From positions 14,035,001-14,099,000 of the forward strand of contig OX940866.1 of assembly GCA_954871525.1 (NCBI GenBank): 64,000 nt of DNA, in the 5' to 3' direction. Below the pieces are notes generated by a model that saw only the letters and a list, made by a program, of their open reading frames with translations, searched no databases and had not been told where the DNA came from. This stretch comes from Parietaria judaica (taxonomy: Eukaryota; Streptophyta; Magnoliopsida; Rosales; Urticaceae). Positions 1 through 11,500 of this stretch are shown piece by piece (the stretch's first letter is position 1; every line of letters starts with the position of its first letter). Position numbers and translations under genes: made by a program.

Positions 1-489
1 ATAAAAGAAATTGACATCTCACTCCAGACAACACAACACAAAACAAAACAAAATAAACAAAATAAAACAAAAACAAATTGGGTAATAGAGATAAGCGGTC
101 GAATTCTGCATAGGATAGGTAGGCATTTACCTTTGAACCTTCCCTTATGAAAATATATCTTCCTTACTGGTGACCAGTAGACGTGATGTCTTTGAACTGT
201 AAGGTAAGAACATATCTCACACAGAATTGTCCTTCTAAAATTCAGTTCTCATTATTGTGTTCATTCATGGTCTTGAACACCATCTGGTTCTGCGAGAGTT
301 TACGGACATTGCGCCCCTAACAATTCCGCTGAAGCGACCCCACTTCACTCTAACATAGGTAATTTCTTACTTGAGAGCATCTAGCATCTCTTATGCTTTT
401 ATCATATTTCAAACATGTAAGATAATCATTAAAAGCCTTTGCTTATCCTAAAACCATATAATCACTGTTTTCATCAAAGGAATGGACTT

Positions 490-760
490 AGGGTGTTACC
501 CCCACAGTGATGCGTTAAAGCCTCATACAGGTACGTTGTCCCGTTGAACCTAATTCTTGGGATCTCCAGTCATTTAGGTTGGGTTTCACTGTCAAGACTT
601 CATTTCTAAATGGGCTTGAGTCTCATTCCCCTTTTTTGATACATCAACTAACTCTCGTTCTTTAACCGATTTGGTTAGTGGATCCACAATTATATCATAT
701 GACATTTGCATAGTCATTTTACGTTGAGAGTAGTTCCATAATTGTCTATAAATAGACTAA
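490..760 (-). pseudogene. Copia RNase H terminus and 3' leader, broken
   Basis: The reverse complement near 650-685 translates to a DPLTKS-like motif, the usual end of the copia RNase H domain. Stop-rich sequence follows, resembling the leader between RNase H and the 3' LTR in Tnt1-like copia elements. Stops interrupt every frame, so no protein is made. The call rests on one short motif and its place downstream of the protease fragment in the same orientation. Confidence 0.4.
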
Positions 761-1405
761 CTATTGTACATGGTGGTTTTGTGCTTTCTCATTTGCACTT
801 TAATTCTTGTATAGCTTCAAGCAAAAAAAAAAAAAAAAAATCCAAGACTTTTCTTAGATATTTGATCACTTTGCTATATCGATTCAAGATAGTACCACAA
901 TTCACCGTAAATCTTGTTAATTTACAGAGAATATTTTCTCTAACAGACCCCCACATTTTTGGTATTCTAGTCATTTCTTAAGAAGCGTGTTTTATATGTT
1001 CAACACTCTCATTTACTATGTACCATTTATTAGTGAATTTATCATTTTGAGTACAAACTTACTAAATGATTCCAAATATTCACTAACCATGATTACTTCT
1101 AACCATATTCCAATAACATTGGCCTTCTCTTTGATAAGAGAAACTCCTCTTATCGATTTACTTGCCACGTATTGGCTCAAGAATTTTCAGATTTTATCTT
1201 TACACAAATTTCACAATTGTGCACCATTTCCTTTAACATCGTGTATTGGAATATGTTCCATGTTAATTAGTCTTCACAAAGCAACATAACTAACATGTTA
1301 TAACTCATCATGCCAAATAAAAATTTGAGCATAAACTAAAAAGACTTCATTTAATAATATAAATAGTCTTTAGGCTTTATATAAAAACCATTACAAACAT
1401 GTGAA

Positions 1406-1834
1406 CTAAGTGACAACCATGACACTCATCTTCCACATACCATCCTTAACATATCCTTTACAGACAAACATTCCTGACTTTGACAAAACAACTTTGTCGG
1501 ACTCAAACACCATCTTGAATCCATGCTTGTTAAGCAGTGTTCCAGAAATTATATTTTTGCGAATGTCGGGAACAAACAAGACATTGTCCAACTTTAGCTC
1601 TTTTCCCGAGGTCATCTTAAGGACTACCGTTCCTTGACATTTGATATCCGAAGTTGCCGAATTGCCCATGTAGAGCTTTTCCCCCATTTCATTGAGCTTC
1701 AACTCTTTGAAGGTGGCCCCCGTATCAATCCACCACTCTTTCGGGTTGGGTTCGAGCATGTTGTCTTCAGAAGTCGCCGCTGACAGATTCTCATTGTTCA
1801 ACATCTCATTTTCCATTTTTGAACTGTTTTTCAA
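1406..1834 (-). pseudogene. Copia gag-pol fragment: aspartic protease segment
   Basis: A 142-residue open frame carries the copia protease active site as WWIDTGAT around residues 34-41. Family-typical sequence follows: LYMGN, a KMTSGKELKLDNVLFVPDIR block and a KHGFK...FESDK stretch leading to a pre-integrase GMFV..GYV motif. About ten residues usually found just after the active site (the His/Cys part) are missing, indicating an internal deletion. Gag upstream and integrase downstream are absent from this frame. It is a fossil fragment, not a host gene. Confidence 0.8.
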
Positions 1835-2999
1835 AAATCAATTCAAACACATCAGTACCTCGATCAATAATCGGGTGTACAACTCAATCGATACTTTCAG
1901 AATTTCCGCATAATATTTTCAATAGATATCACTGTATATATTTGATTTCAACACCGATAAAAATAGAAAATCATATAAATCAAACACATAATACAACCAG
2001 ATTAATATCCGAGATTTGGTCACTAATACCATATATACTTAATATATTAAAAAACCATTAAGACATTATTTAAATACCATCAACATGCCATTGATTTAAT
2101 TCGAGCATAACATTCGTCAAATATTAAGCATAATTAAAAGATAGAATTTAAAGAGCCGTAACTATCCTAACGGATCAATACGGTAATATATATACATAGC
2201 ATCATGGTATTTATTTCGTATAAGATTAATAGCCCAATAAATATTCAAATTTCAAATTGCAATCAAAGTGCCATAAATATCATTTCACATCGAACTAGGA
2301 ATCATGTAGAACCTTTTTCTATATAGCTCTGTATGTCAGAAGCACAAAGCTCGAAATAATTAAATATGAATATATATAACATATATATTCGTAGACAATA
2401 GATTCTCAAGAATATTTTATTCGAAAACTCACTTGTAGAAAGACTCTGCCATAAACAAATACTAATTAAACATTAAACCAATATATAAACCACCAGAGAT
2501 AAATATCAGATTTGACCAGTAATATATATATAGTATATATATAAAATAATATTTCCTTGATCGACATATATTAAGCAAATATTATAACTTAACATCAAAT
2601 GTGCCTTAATTGCATTAATGTTGTAAATATATGTATATCTATATGGCACATTCCTTTTAAAAAGTAATCAAAATTCAAAAACCTTCTTTAAACAGTCCAC
2701 TAAAAAATATTATAAAAATGATAAATCTCAAATATGCCAGCCAAAGAGCTATGCCTATCAAATCATAGCTTCTAAACCAGCAACCAAAGCATTAAACCTC
2801 TAAACGTGTAGCAAGATTTAATGACTTCTAAAAATAATAATAAATAGAAACGCAGCTGGCAAAAACCCTTCAACCAACTACCTATTCCCGAGACATTAGA
2901 ATGATCGTTTCGAATTCCAACATGCATACTAAATAAAAAATACACGAATAAAAAAAAAGACACATTGAGAACTTGTAAAGTAACAATCAGAAAAGGATT
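1835..2999. other. AT-rich stretch without recognisable gene
   Basis: Very AT-rich sequence with many TATA runs. By position it should be the eroded gag and leader of the minus-strand copia remnant, but no gag motif is visible in any frame. Confidence 0.5.
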
Positions 3000-3560
3000 C
3001 GAGAGGCTTCTTCCTCAAGAATAAACCTCGTCTCTTCTTTCTTCTTCCTTAAATCTCTTACAGAACAAAATAGAAAACGAAATTCTGCTTTAAGATTGTA
3101 GAATAATATGTCTTCCTATTTTGATCAAGAGCTACCGAGAAGAAAACAAAGGTAAGTAAACTATATGTATATTTTCAAGCGTTTTGAAATTACCTGTTTA
3201 TCTCCTTGATCTTAGAGAACCTCTTGAACAGATCCGTGGGTAAGATCGAAGATCCGTGGCAAAATGCGAAGTTTCTGCAAAACAAAGATTAGAACGAGAA
3301 AATCCGAGGCGTGTACGGTGTCACTTTCTTAAAGCAGATTCGCCCCTGCTACCGGCATGGCGTCGCTTCTCAGGATACAACGGAATAACCGTGGACCAAG
3401 TCCTCTGGCGAACTGAATTTCCAGAGAATCTCTATACCCAGACTCGATCAAGAAAACGAAAAACCAAAGAAACCTTGAAAAAACTCAGGCAAGTCTGAAA
3501 GGCATTGTAAATCGTTGTATCTCGAATGAGAGTCAAAAACTGTGTATATAGGGAGATTGC
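3000..3560 (-). repeat. Probable copia 5' LTR region (R-U5), minus strand
   Basis: A TATA-like element (tgtgtatataggg, 3541-3553; read on the minus strand as ccctatataca) precedes moderately GC-rich sequence running toward the copia protease remnant, as an LTR promoter would. A short plus-strand frame at 3256-3498 has no recognisable domain and is probably chance. No second LTR copy is present to fix the ends. Confidence 0.35.
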
Positions 3561-3778
3561 ATTGATATCATATTGATTGCTTAATCAATTTTTCCTTAAA
3601 CGTTTATCTGACCAGGTTATTAAACACTGTCAAACGTTTTATCTTCCACCATTACATATTGTCATTTAATGACAATAAAACCCTTATACGTTTTTGGGAT
3701 TTCAATTTCATTTATATCCAACATAATTAATAATCACGTTTTTCCAATAATATTGTTTAGTGGGAATAGTAATCTATA

Positions 3779-4003
3779 TCGATCGTGCTTACAATTTGTT
3801 TATCGAAATTCGGAAGATATAATAATTTGTGTAGATAATTAGCAAATAATTTACCCTAAGACTTTTCTTATACACGCTATTTAGTTGATTTCCAGCTCAA
3901 TCACATGTTCTAATTACAACATTTTATTAATAAAATCGTCCAGAAAAACTTAAGTATCGTGCTTACAAGTAAATCGACTATCCAACATTTTCTAATTAAT
4001 GAA
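3779..4003. repeat. Duplicated segment, copy 1 (unoccupied site)
   Basis: This stretch is clearly similar to 10655-10889 followed by 17522-17545. Shared landmarks are a gctatttagttgatttccag block, an aatcgtccaga block and aatcgactatccaacatttt. Copy 1 runs straight through the point where copy 2 is split by a LINE, so it acts as an internal pre-insertion control. The origin of the repeated segment is not recognised. Confidence 0.75.
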
Positions 4004-4428
4004 AATTGTTGTATACTTTTTAGCTATGAAATTTATTAATAGAGCCATCACTTGTGGCGGAGGAGAACCGTGGTAACATGATCAAATAAGAGATTTACAA
4101 TATTAAGGCATAAAAAAGCATCCCAAATATCAAAATTGTCTAATAACCTACAGACACAAACCAATTAATACAAAATAAACTTTAAATAAACCTAATATAC
4201 GCAACATTCATTTTGTCTAACCTAAACAAACGTTCTATATTTCCAGGAAGCTAGTTAGAGTTTGAATATAAATTCTCTCCACCTTCCACGTCCAAGCAAG
4301 CCAACACATCTGCCACTTGATTCCCTTTTCTATAAAAATGTTGAATTGAATAATATGAACCATCTAATAACAATTTTACTTGATCCAAAAAATTCTAAAG
4401 ATACCAAGGATTCCAAATACCAAACTTA
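4004..4428. other. Spacer, no gene seen
   Basis: AT-rich sequence without coding signal. A short motif (accgtggtaacatgatc) is loosely similar to one near 55570, which may reflect a shared old repeat. Confidence 0.4.
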
Positions 4429-5450
4429 GGCCTCGTTTGGCATTGCTTAATACTTATTAATAAGTAATTTTGCTTTTTTTTTTATTATTTTAGAATTTTA
4501 AGTTAAAATTTGTGTTTGTTAAGTTACAATATAAGCACTTTGAAAAAAATTAGATTTTCTATAGGCAAAATTTAAAAGCAAGTAATAGATGCTTTTGTCA
4601 GAATCTACTTTTGCTTTTCTTATTCTCTATCCCCATAAATGTTTTTTTGGGTGGTAAAAGTACAAAAAATACATATTATTATTGCAATTAAGATTCTAAT
4701 TCTTTTTAACTGGTAAAAGTGTCAATTTTTTATGTCCATATTTTTAATTATTGTGGTTAAAGTACCAGTTCTTTTGGATGGTAAAGATACCAATATTTTA
4801 CGTCCATTTTTAAAATTATTTCGGTTGAAGTACCAATTCTTATTGGGTGATAAAAGTACCAAAAATATTTTACCATTGAGGTTGAAGTACCACTTTTTTA
4901 GGTGGTAAAGTACCTTTTCTTATGTTCACATTCTTAAATTATTATAGTTAAAGTACCAATTCTTTTTGGAAGGTAAACCTATATAAAAAAACAAATACAT
5001 ATTATTATTGCAGTTAAAGTATTAATTCTTTTTAGCTGGTAAAAGTACTAAGTCTTACCGTGGATGGAAGAAACGTGGATGTAAAAAATTGGTACTTTCA
5101 CAATAATTATTGTCAATTAAAAGCACAAAAGGCATAACAAACTAAGAAAAGTTTTTTATTTTATTTTTTATTGAATAATTATATTATTTTAAATTATTAT
5201 TTTTTTTAACTTTCGTATATTAATATTGAGATTTAAATAATATTATATTTTGTCTACTCTAGTATTTTTCGACATTTATAAACTAATTAAGTAAAATTGG
5301 TTGCCCAACTCTAAACTTGAATTTTTTAGAAAACCAACTGTTTTTTGTTTTTTTTAACTAAACAGTGCATTACTTTCTCTGACATCAGTTTTTCTGACTG
5401 TAAAATTTTACAGCAATTCTCAAACCAACACAACAATGCCAAACTGGGCC
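4429..5450. mobile_element. Harbinger-like non-autonomous DNA transposon
   Basis: The ends are imperfect terminal inverted repeats: ggcctcgtttggcattg on the left, and the complement of caatgccaaactgggcc on the right, with two mismatches in 17. Both ends are flanked by TTA (4426-4428 and 5451-5453), the duplication expected of PIF/Harbinger elements. The 1022-bp body has no transposase frame. Its middle (about 4640-5110) is a degenerate tandem array based on a ggtaaaagtaccaattcttt unit. Confidence 0.75.
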
Positions 5451-5544
5451 TTAATCCACCCTACAACAATTTTTGAATCGCATTTAATGTCAATAGCTTT
5501 ATAACCCATTTGCTTACATATACAACAAAAAAGGAGGGTACTCG

Positions 5545-5850
5545 AAATTGAAAATTTAGTCTCTAATACTAAAATATCAGTACCTAATCGTATTAGAGAC
5601 TGATTTTCCCAGTCCCGACCGAGTTACACTTGCTTAGTTCTAGATAGTTATTTTGGTAGCTAAATATTAGTCATTACACCAACTGACACTAATATTCAGT
5701 CTCAAATACGTAAAATTTAGTCCTAAATATGTTGACTAACACCACCTCATTTCAGTCCCTAATACATTTCTTCTGTGACTGAAAATAAGTCTCTAATATA
5801 ATAGATCAATGTCCTATGCTTTTTTTAGGACTGAAAAGCAGTGCTTTAAC
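5545..5850. repeat. Short-motif-rich DNA transposon scrap
   Basis: The motif agtctctaata and its complement tattagagact recur in both orientations (for example 5560, 5589, 5755, 5790), as in subterminal regions of plant DNA transposons. No clear ends or target duplication were found. Confidence 0.35.
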
Positions 5851-5924
5851 TAAATCCATTCTATTACCGCCCTTAATTCAACTTCGTTACTCGAGCACTT
5901 TCCAAAAGATTTTGAAAATCTGAA

Positions 5925-6060
5925 AATTGAACTTGCCTTGGTCGTCCCGAAGAATGCCACCTCCGCCACCCAACCCTGGGTTATCAAAGCTACTACTGTC
6001 AACATTGAGTTTAAATCTTCCATGTCTTGGTTTAATCCATCTCAAAGCTTGCACTTTTTC
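5925..6060 (-). pseudogene. LINE RNase H fragment
   Basis: The reverse complement encodes a KLNVDSS motif, containing the first catalytic Asp of RNase H, and then a GGGGILRDDQG block typical of the RVT_3 domain at the 3' end of plant LINEs. The rest of the domain is eroded. Confidence 0.65.
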
Positions 6061-6350
6061 TTCCTCATTTCTATAATTGGTAATTCCATATTTCCTAACA
6101 CACGATCATCGTTCTTACTTCGTTGATGAACATCAATGATTTTAGAGTTTAGGACGCATATACCCAATGCTTTATAGAAAGCCAAGATTGGCTAACACTC
6201 TCACTTTTACCTTCCATAACACACCTTCGATACCATAACATCCAAATTGTTATAATTATTGGGATTAAACCTATCAAAACCCCTAACTGAGAGGATCGTT
6301 CTGCTCTATTGAATCAAATTTGTACCCGTTCTTTCCAACTTGATTGGATA

Positions 6351-6463
6351 CTAAAAGGGACTCCCACTTAATTCGATCGAAACTTTTTTCCATAAATCTG
6401 TAGCAAAGTCCCTTTTGTTTAAGATATATTCCAAATCTTCAATATTTCTCTCACTACTACAGA
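6351..6463 (-). pseudogene. LINE zinc-knuckle (zf-RVT) fragment
   Basis: The minus frame reads CSSERNIEDLEYILNKRDFA then TDLWKK, matching the zf-RVT region that follows reverse transcriptase in plant LINEs. The upstream half of the domain is found at 7030-7450, separated by the solo LTR at 6464-7029. Confidence 0.65.
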
Positions 6464-7029
6464 TGTGTTGGTTCCAATTCTTTGGATCTGCCAAAATAAA
6501 ATACACGAAGAACAAAAAAGAAAAAGAAAGAAGAAAAGTTTGGGACAGTTTTCTTTGATTATTCGAAGAGAAAAATTGCAATAATGGAGTTACAAAAACT
6601 AAACACTAACACTAGTATTTATAGGGGACCAGAAAACGAAACCTAGCTAAACTTCATAAACTAAACTCAATCAAATCTTCTACATTTACATTCAAATCCT
6701 AACAGAATCAGGAAACCAAATCAAATCTCCAAACTTGCTCTTCAAGTTTGGAACCTTCTGGAATGGGTTCTGCTGACTTCTGGTCGTGTGTCTGTAGCAG
6801 GGCTGCTAGGGTGTATTTCTGCCTAGGGTATTTCTGGTAGAGGCTCTTCTGCTAGGGAGCCGCTTCTGCCCCGGGGCACTCATGGTAGGGACATTTCTGC
6901 TCGGGCGCTTATCTGCTAGGGGAGGCTCTGGTGGGGAGATCTCTGGTGGGGAAATTCCTGGTGGGGAAATCTCTGCCAGGGGTTGTTGAGCCAGGTGAAG
7001 CTTAAACTCCCAAGATGCACACCAAAACA
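6464..7029 (-). mobile_element. Solo LTR (566 bp) inserted in the LINE
   Basis: The segment begins TGTGTTGG and ends CCAAAACA, an inverted TG...CA pair. It is flanked by acaga (6459-6463) and ataga (7030-7034), a 5-bp duplication with one mismatch. The LINE zinc-knuckle domain is interrupted exactly here. A TATA box on the minus strand (ctataaatac, about 6613-6622) sets the orientation. A run of ggtggggaaatct-type repeats (6905-6985) lies inside. No internal retroelement sequence remains, as expected after LTR-LTR recombination. Confidence 0.7.
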
Positions 7030-7450
7030 ATAGAGACCCCTATCCTTTTTAACATTTCATCGACACTTAGACAATAAAAAATCGCTTTCCACATATATAT
7101 GAAGATCTTCTTCAGCATATATATATGCCAAACCCATTTCGCCCAAGCAAACTTGTAACCTCGGGGTCGTATGACTTTCCAAGCTGATTTTGTTGTAAAA
7201 TAATCATTCTTCTCCGGATTCCATATAAGAGCGTCACAAGTTGTTTTAGATTTCCAATATTCTCTATGATTTATTGCGCTTCATTCAAGCCTAGAAGACC
7301 TTGTAGTCTTTCCATGTCCCACTAGTTGTTAATGAAACAAGTCCTTAAGCTTGATTAGGGTATGCTCTATTTCCACTAAATCATTATAGAAAGGCTCAGA
7401 TGGCATAAACTTATCATATCATAAAGATATATCTTCCTCTCTAACCTTCC

Positions 7451-8069
7451 TTATAGAGCTTTGAAAAATATATGGAACACTCTCAACAACTCTCTTTCAT
7501 AAAACTGAATCCGAATTACAAGCCTTGTAATTAGCAATATGTTCACCCTTGATGTATTTAGCTTTAAGAATTGGACCCACAATGAATTATGAGTGAATAA
7601 TTTCCAAGAAAACCTCATAAATAAGGATCTCTGAATGTCTGATAAGTTTGTCAAATCTAGGCCCCCCTCATTGACCGGTAAACACAATTTCTTCCAAGAC
7701 TTACATTTCTTTTTGTTTTCCCCATCAATTTCACCCCAAAAAAAGGAAGAAAGCATTTTATGGATCTTATTTATCACAATCTTCGGTGTTCTTAACACCG
7801 ATAAAAGATGCACCCACATGCTAGAAAGAACATGATTGAGAAGGAAAAGCTTTCCTCCTTTGAGACAGGAACCGACTTTTTCAACCCTCAATCTTCTTGC
7901 CGATGTTTTGAATCAATGGATCAAAATATCTAAGCATCAATTTTCCATCCACTATCGGAACCCCCAAATACGCAAAAGGAAATTTTCCTTTGACGAAATC
8001 TGTCTCGTTGAGAATCTTGGTCTTTCTTCGAGAGGTTATATAAGGGTTATGTGTCGCGTAATTACTCAT
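7451..8069 (-). pseudogene. LINE reverse transcriptase C-terminal part
   Basis: Two overlapping minus-strand frames (7881-8069 and 7451-7891) continue each other across a frameshift. The first holds FAYLGVPI and KKIEG, the motifs just after the reverse transcriptase palm in plant LINEs. The second continues with GGKLFLLNHVLSS, SSFFWGE and a GGLDLTNL block typical of the thumb and connector. The YADD-type catalytic box lies upstream of what survives. Nonfunctional. Confidence 0.8.
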
Positions 8070-8228
8070 TTTTGTAGTGGCGTAAAATCAATCTTTTTTT
8101 TTTCACGGTCAAAATTCTTAATGTCCACTATTTTATTTTTCTCTTAAATCTATAATGATTTGTATTTTAGAGTTTCGTCCGTACCAGAAAAGAAAAAAAT
8201 GTTTAAAACTTTCTAAAACTGACATGTT

Positions 8229-8460
8229 ACTACAAGAAACTAAAAAAATAACGGCGAGAACTTTCGTCGCTACAGCTTTAAAAGTCGTCGTTGTAGTCTA
8301 TAACAATTAATGTCATGTCGTCGCTACTAGGTCGCATGTATAACATCAATATATCAATAACTCACCTATAGCGACAATAAATTAGTCCTCGTCAAAAACC
8401 TCAGTTTAAAAAATGCGAGCTATAGCGAAAACAATATGTTTCGCTAAATATTATAATTAA
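8229..8460 (+). repeat. Degenerate CACTA-type transposon end
   Basis: Starts tactacaagaaac, close to the CACTACAAGAAA terminus of plant CACTA elements, and is followed by several cgtcgct / agcgacga subterminal motifs in both orientations. No partner end or 3-bp duplication could be assigned. Confidence 0.35.
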
Positions 8461-9584
8461 AAAATAATTTATTTTTTCTTAAATAATTTATTAATTATTT
8501 AATTTGTTATTTTAATTTTATTTCATTTTCCACGAATTAAATATATCTATATAACTAATAATAAAAGTGAAAATAATAAAAACAAATTTCTATTTTAGGC
8601 GTGATTCAGAAGTCTCACACAGCTGAAGCATCGAGATGTTAGGACAAGACATAATAGAATGTCAACGCTTCTACTTGCGTGTATGTTAGGGATTTGATTG
8701 ATTTGATTGTATAGTAAAAAATAGACATGTATATTCTTTGTGAATGTTGATTTTTTCACATTGTAATTTTGACATTATTCAAATACAGAGAAAATATTCT
8801 CATTAAAACTCATATTTTTCCTCCTCTTTGTTTCTTTGTGCTCTTGAATACTTTTGGTTTAAACATTCAGTTTGGAACAAGCAAAGAGCATAAAACTGAC
8901 ATACTGAAAGAATTTGTCGAGAATAGCGGATACGAGGATGTTGTTGGGCTATAAGAGACCCACCATCAGATATAGATAGTACCCTTGACTCGCTTGTACT
9001 GACTGACACTCTTCTAGAACTAGGTCTGCTGGGACCGAGTCGTCGTGTTATGGTCGACTAGTGCTTGCTGCATCCAACTCTTGGCCGCTGGAACCAGGGT
9101 GTCTGTTTCCTACCCGCAAGATGTCTGGTTCTTCGTCGGTGTGACATGTCCGCCATAACCAAGTGACTAGCTTGTTTGCGACAAGGCTATCTGCAACCAG
9201 GTCCTCCCGACCTGATTGACTAGGTCTTGCCTTCTTGGTTGCTCTTTGACTCATCGAGTTGAACCAGGTCGAGCTTAACCTTGCACTATTTGTATCTATT
9301 TTACAAATTCGCTCGATGCAAGCAACGATCTAATTCCAGCGCGGTAACTCTATATCTAGAGTAAAGAATTAGATCAGTTAAAAAGTTTATTAATAAAATT
9401 TATTAGAATCAACTAACATAAGACACATCCAAAAGTGGAAAAAGTGTTTCAATAGGATATGATTTTGAAAAGAAGCAAAATAGTAGACATTTGAGAACTT
9501 AAAACTTTGATGGTAAACAAAAAAAGAAGTTAATGCAGCCAAAAAATAGAAGTATTGAGTCTTTATGCTGCTATTAACCCTAAA
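8461..9584. other. No recognisable gene; one GC-richer island
   Basis: AT-rich sequence enclosing a GC-richer island (about 8990-9290) with repeated ctgg/gacca words. Short open frames on both strands show no known motif. It could be an old LTR, but no TG...CA pair or primer site was found. Confidence 0.4.
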
Positions 9585-9784
9585 TAAAAATATTTTATTC
9601 TTCACGCTACCCCTTGTTTTTGTTTTTGTAATTTTTTTGGTTTTGTTAGACTTATATATATATATATATGTATATATATATTTATAAAAATATTTTATTC
9701 TTCACGCTACCCCTTGTTTTTGTTTTTGTAATTTTTTTGGTTTTGTTAGACTTATATATATATGTATGTATATATATATATATA
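9585..9784. repeat. 100-bp tandem duplication and TA microsatellite
   Basis: A unit starting taaaaatattttattcttca occurs twice with a period of exactly 100 bp. The copies are separated and followed by TA/TACA microsatellite DNA running to about 9826. Confidence 0.85.
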
Positions 9785-9787
9785 TAC

Positions 9788-9825
<38 letters not shown>

Positions 9826-9829
9826 GGGG

Positions 9830-10480
9830 TGAACAAAAGAAACAGTTAACCGTATTTTTAACCGAAAACCGATTCTACCGATAGCGATTAAAACACAAAC
9901 CGAATTATAGCAATTAAAACTGAATATACCGAATAAAAACAGAATACCCAAATTGGATTAAAATGGAGTTTTTGGTTTTGATATTAAAACCGCAACCGTT
10001 TACTCGTTTATACCGCTTTCTACATTACTAAATCTAATATTATTTTCTATCGACAATAGTTATATTTATCACAATGTTGAAAATATTTTTTCATCCACTC
10101 TTCCAACCGACGACTACTTTTTGCAATACCCGTTTAATTATGTAGTTATGGATGGTAAGAACTATTTCATGTAATTGTTGATAGTAAGAACTTAGAGTAA
10201 AGAAGTAAAAAGTTAGAACTTAAAGTGATTAGTCATAGTTTAGGTTATCACTTCTTGCTTCAATGTTATAGGGAATTATAAGAACTTTATCAGTGTTATT
10301 TATGTATTTTCAGGCTTAATTAATTGTTTGTATAATTAAAAACAGTAAATGTGGTAAAAAAAATGATATTACCGCAACCAAAACCGAATACCAATTTTAT
10401 GGTAAATGTGGTTTTTCATCTTTTAAATTAGTGTATTCGTTTTTCATTTTAAGCATACCTAAATGTGGTATTCGGTCTGC
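9830..10480. mobile_element. hAT-like non-autonomous element scrap
   Basis: The left part begins ggggtgaaca and is rich in aaccgaaaaccg words and their complements toward the right, a pattern common in plant hAT MITEs. The right end and an 8-bp duplication could not be found. Confidence 0.3.
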
Positions 10481-10654
10481 ATATATGTAGATACATTTCA
10501 TTCTTTAAGAGTTTAGACTCACCTTACACGCCTATAAGTTTATTTTTAGTTTAATCACGAGGGGAATGAATCGCGCGTTCAAAGCTGTGTGAGGAATATT
10601 CAGATGATAATTTGTTTAATTATTTAACAATAATTCTTATATACTTTTAGAAGC

Positions 10655-10889
10655 ATTACATAAAAACGTACAATTTATAATTGTTAATCGAAATTCTGAA
10701 GATATAATAATATGTTTAACTAATTAGCAAACAATTAACCCTAAGACTTGTCTTACACACGTACGCTATTTAGTTGATTTCCAGCTTAATCACATGGTCT
10801 AGATTCGTGAGAATTACAACATTCTATTAATATTATAATCGTCCAGACAAAAACTTAAGCATCGTGTTTACAACAAGTAATCGACTATC
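10655..10889. repeat. Duplicated segment, copy 2 (left part)
   Basis: Paralogous to 3779-4003. It ends with aagtaatcgactatc (10875-10889), which is repeated at 17507-17521 on the far side of the inserted LINE and is the LINE target duplication. Confidence 0.75.
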
Positions 10890-10919
10890 ATCCTCAAAAT
10901 ACCCCTCGGGATTGAGGAC

Positions 10920-11472
10920 TGTGAGCTTAAGCTTGACTTAGTCCGGATGACGACCAGAACCCAGGACGGGCAGAAACACTTGCGAGGAGTCAGCCCGGGT
11001 ACCGACCAGAACAGAAGACGGACAGCTGTTCAGCCCAGCTCGGGTGAACACGAGCAAAACGTCCGGATAGAAGGCAAGCCCGGCCAGAGGCAGACGAGCA
11101 GGCCAGCTCGGGGACAGAGAAGCTGTCCGGGCAGGAAAGGGAAAGTCAGCAACTACCCAGCAAGGAAAGCGCGTAGCTTGAGGAACAAGCAAAGATCAAG
11201 TCAAAGATTTGATAGGATTATTTAGGGTAGTTTCCTGATTTTGTGCGATTTGGTTAGCTAGGGTTTCGCCTATGTGAGGCTATAAATATACCTAGCATGT
11301 ACACTTTGTATAGTGTAGAGTCCATTAGAATTTTGAGTTTATCTTCTTGTATTGCCTTCGATTATTAATCAAGAGAATTTCTTCTCCCAAAAGTTTGTGT
11401 CCTTTATTTTTCTGTTCGATTTCTTTTGGTGTTATTCGTGTTCTTTGCAGATCCGTGAATTGGGATCCAACA
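10920..11472 (+). repeat. 5' LTR of young copia
   Basis: Starts TGTGAGCTTAAGC and ends GGGATCCAACA. A TATA box (ctataaatatacc, 11280-11292) places the transcript start near 11315. The U3 part is rich in repeated gaccag / cagctcggg words. Confidence 0.95.
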
Positions 11473-11474
11473 AG

Positions 11475-11486
11475 TGGTATCAGAGC
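11475..11486 (+). promoter_or_regulatory. Primer binding site (tRNA-iMet)
   Basis: TGGTATCAGAGC two bases after the 5' LTR is the classic copia primer site, complementary to the 3' end of initiator methionine tRNA. Confidence 0.95.
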
Positions 11487-11500
11487 TTCAATCGAAGAAC

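Larger units (their letters stand above)
1..3560 (-). mobile_element. Decayed Ty1/copia retrotransposon remnant
   Basis: On the minus strand three pieces lie in copia order from right to left: a promoter-bearing LTR-like stretch (about 3000-3560), a protease segment (1406-1834) and the end of RNase H with downstream leader (about 490-760). Integrase and reverse transcriptase between protease and RNase H are missing or unrecognisable. No tRNA-Met primer site or paired LTR was found, so both boundaries are approximate. The left part may continue beyond the window. Confidence 0.55.
5925..8069 (-). mobile_element. Degenerate LINE (non-LTR retrotransposon), 5' truncated
   Basis: Three parts lie on the minus strand in LINE order: the C-terminal half of reverse transcriptase (7451-8069), a zinc-knuckle reverse-transcriptase-associated region (about 6350-7450, split by a solo LTR) and a reverse-transcriptase-like RNase H domain (about 5925-6060). 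Endonuclease and the catalytic half of the reverse transcriptase are absent. Frames are broken throughout. The family resembles, but is clearly older than, the LINE copies at 16383-17506 and 28789-49778. Confidence 0.8.

Noticed and set aside
3256..3498. 80-residue plus-strand open frame with a basic C-terminus
   Set aside because: No recognisable motif; it overlaps the probable minus-strand copia LTR and is likely chance.
8069..8079. tttttgtagtg, a possible right end of a CACTA element
   Set aside because: The sequence to its left is LINE, and the CACTA-like left end at 8229 lies on the wrong side to pair with it.
9048..9254. 68-residue minus frame in a GC-richer island
   Set aside because: No domain, low complexity and no supporting context.
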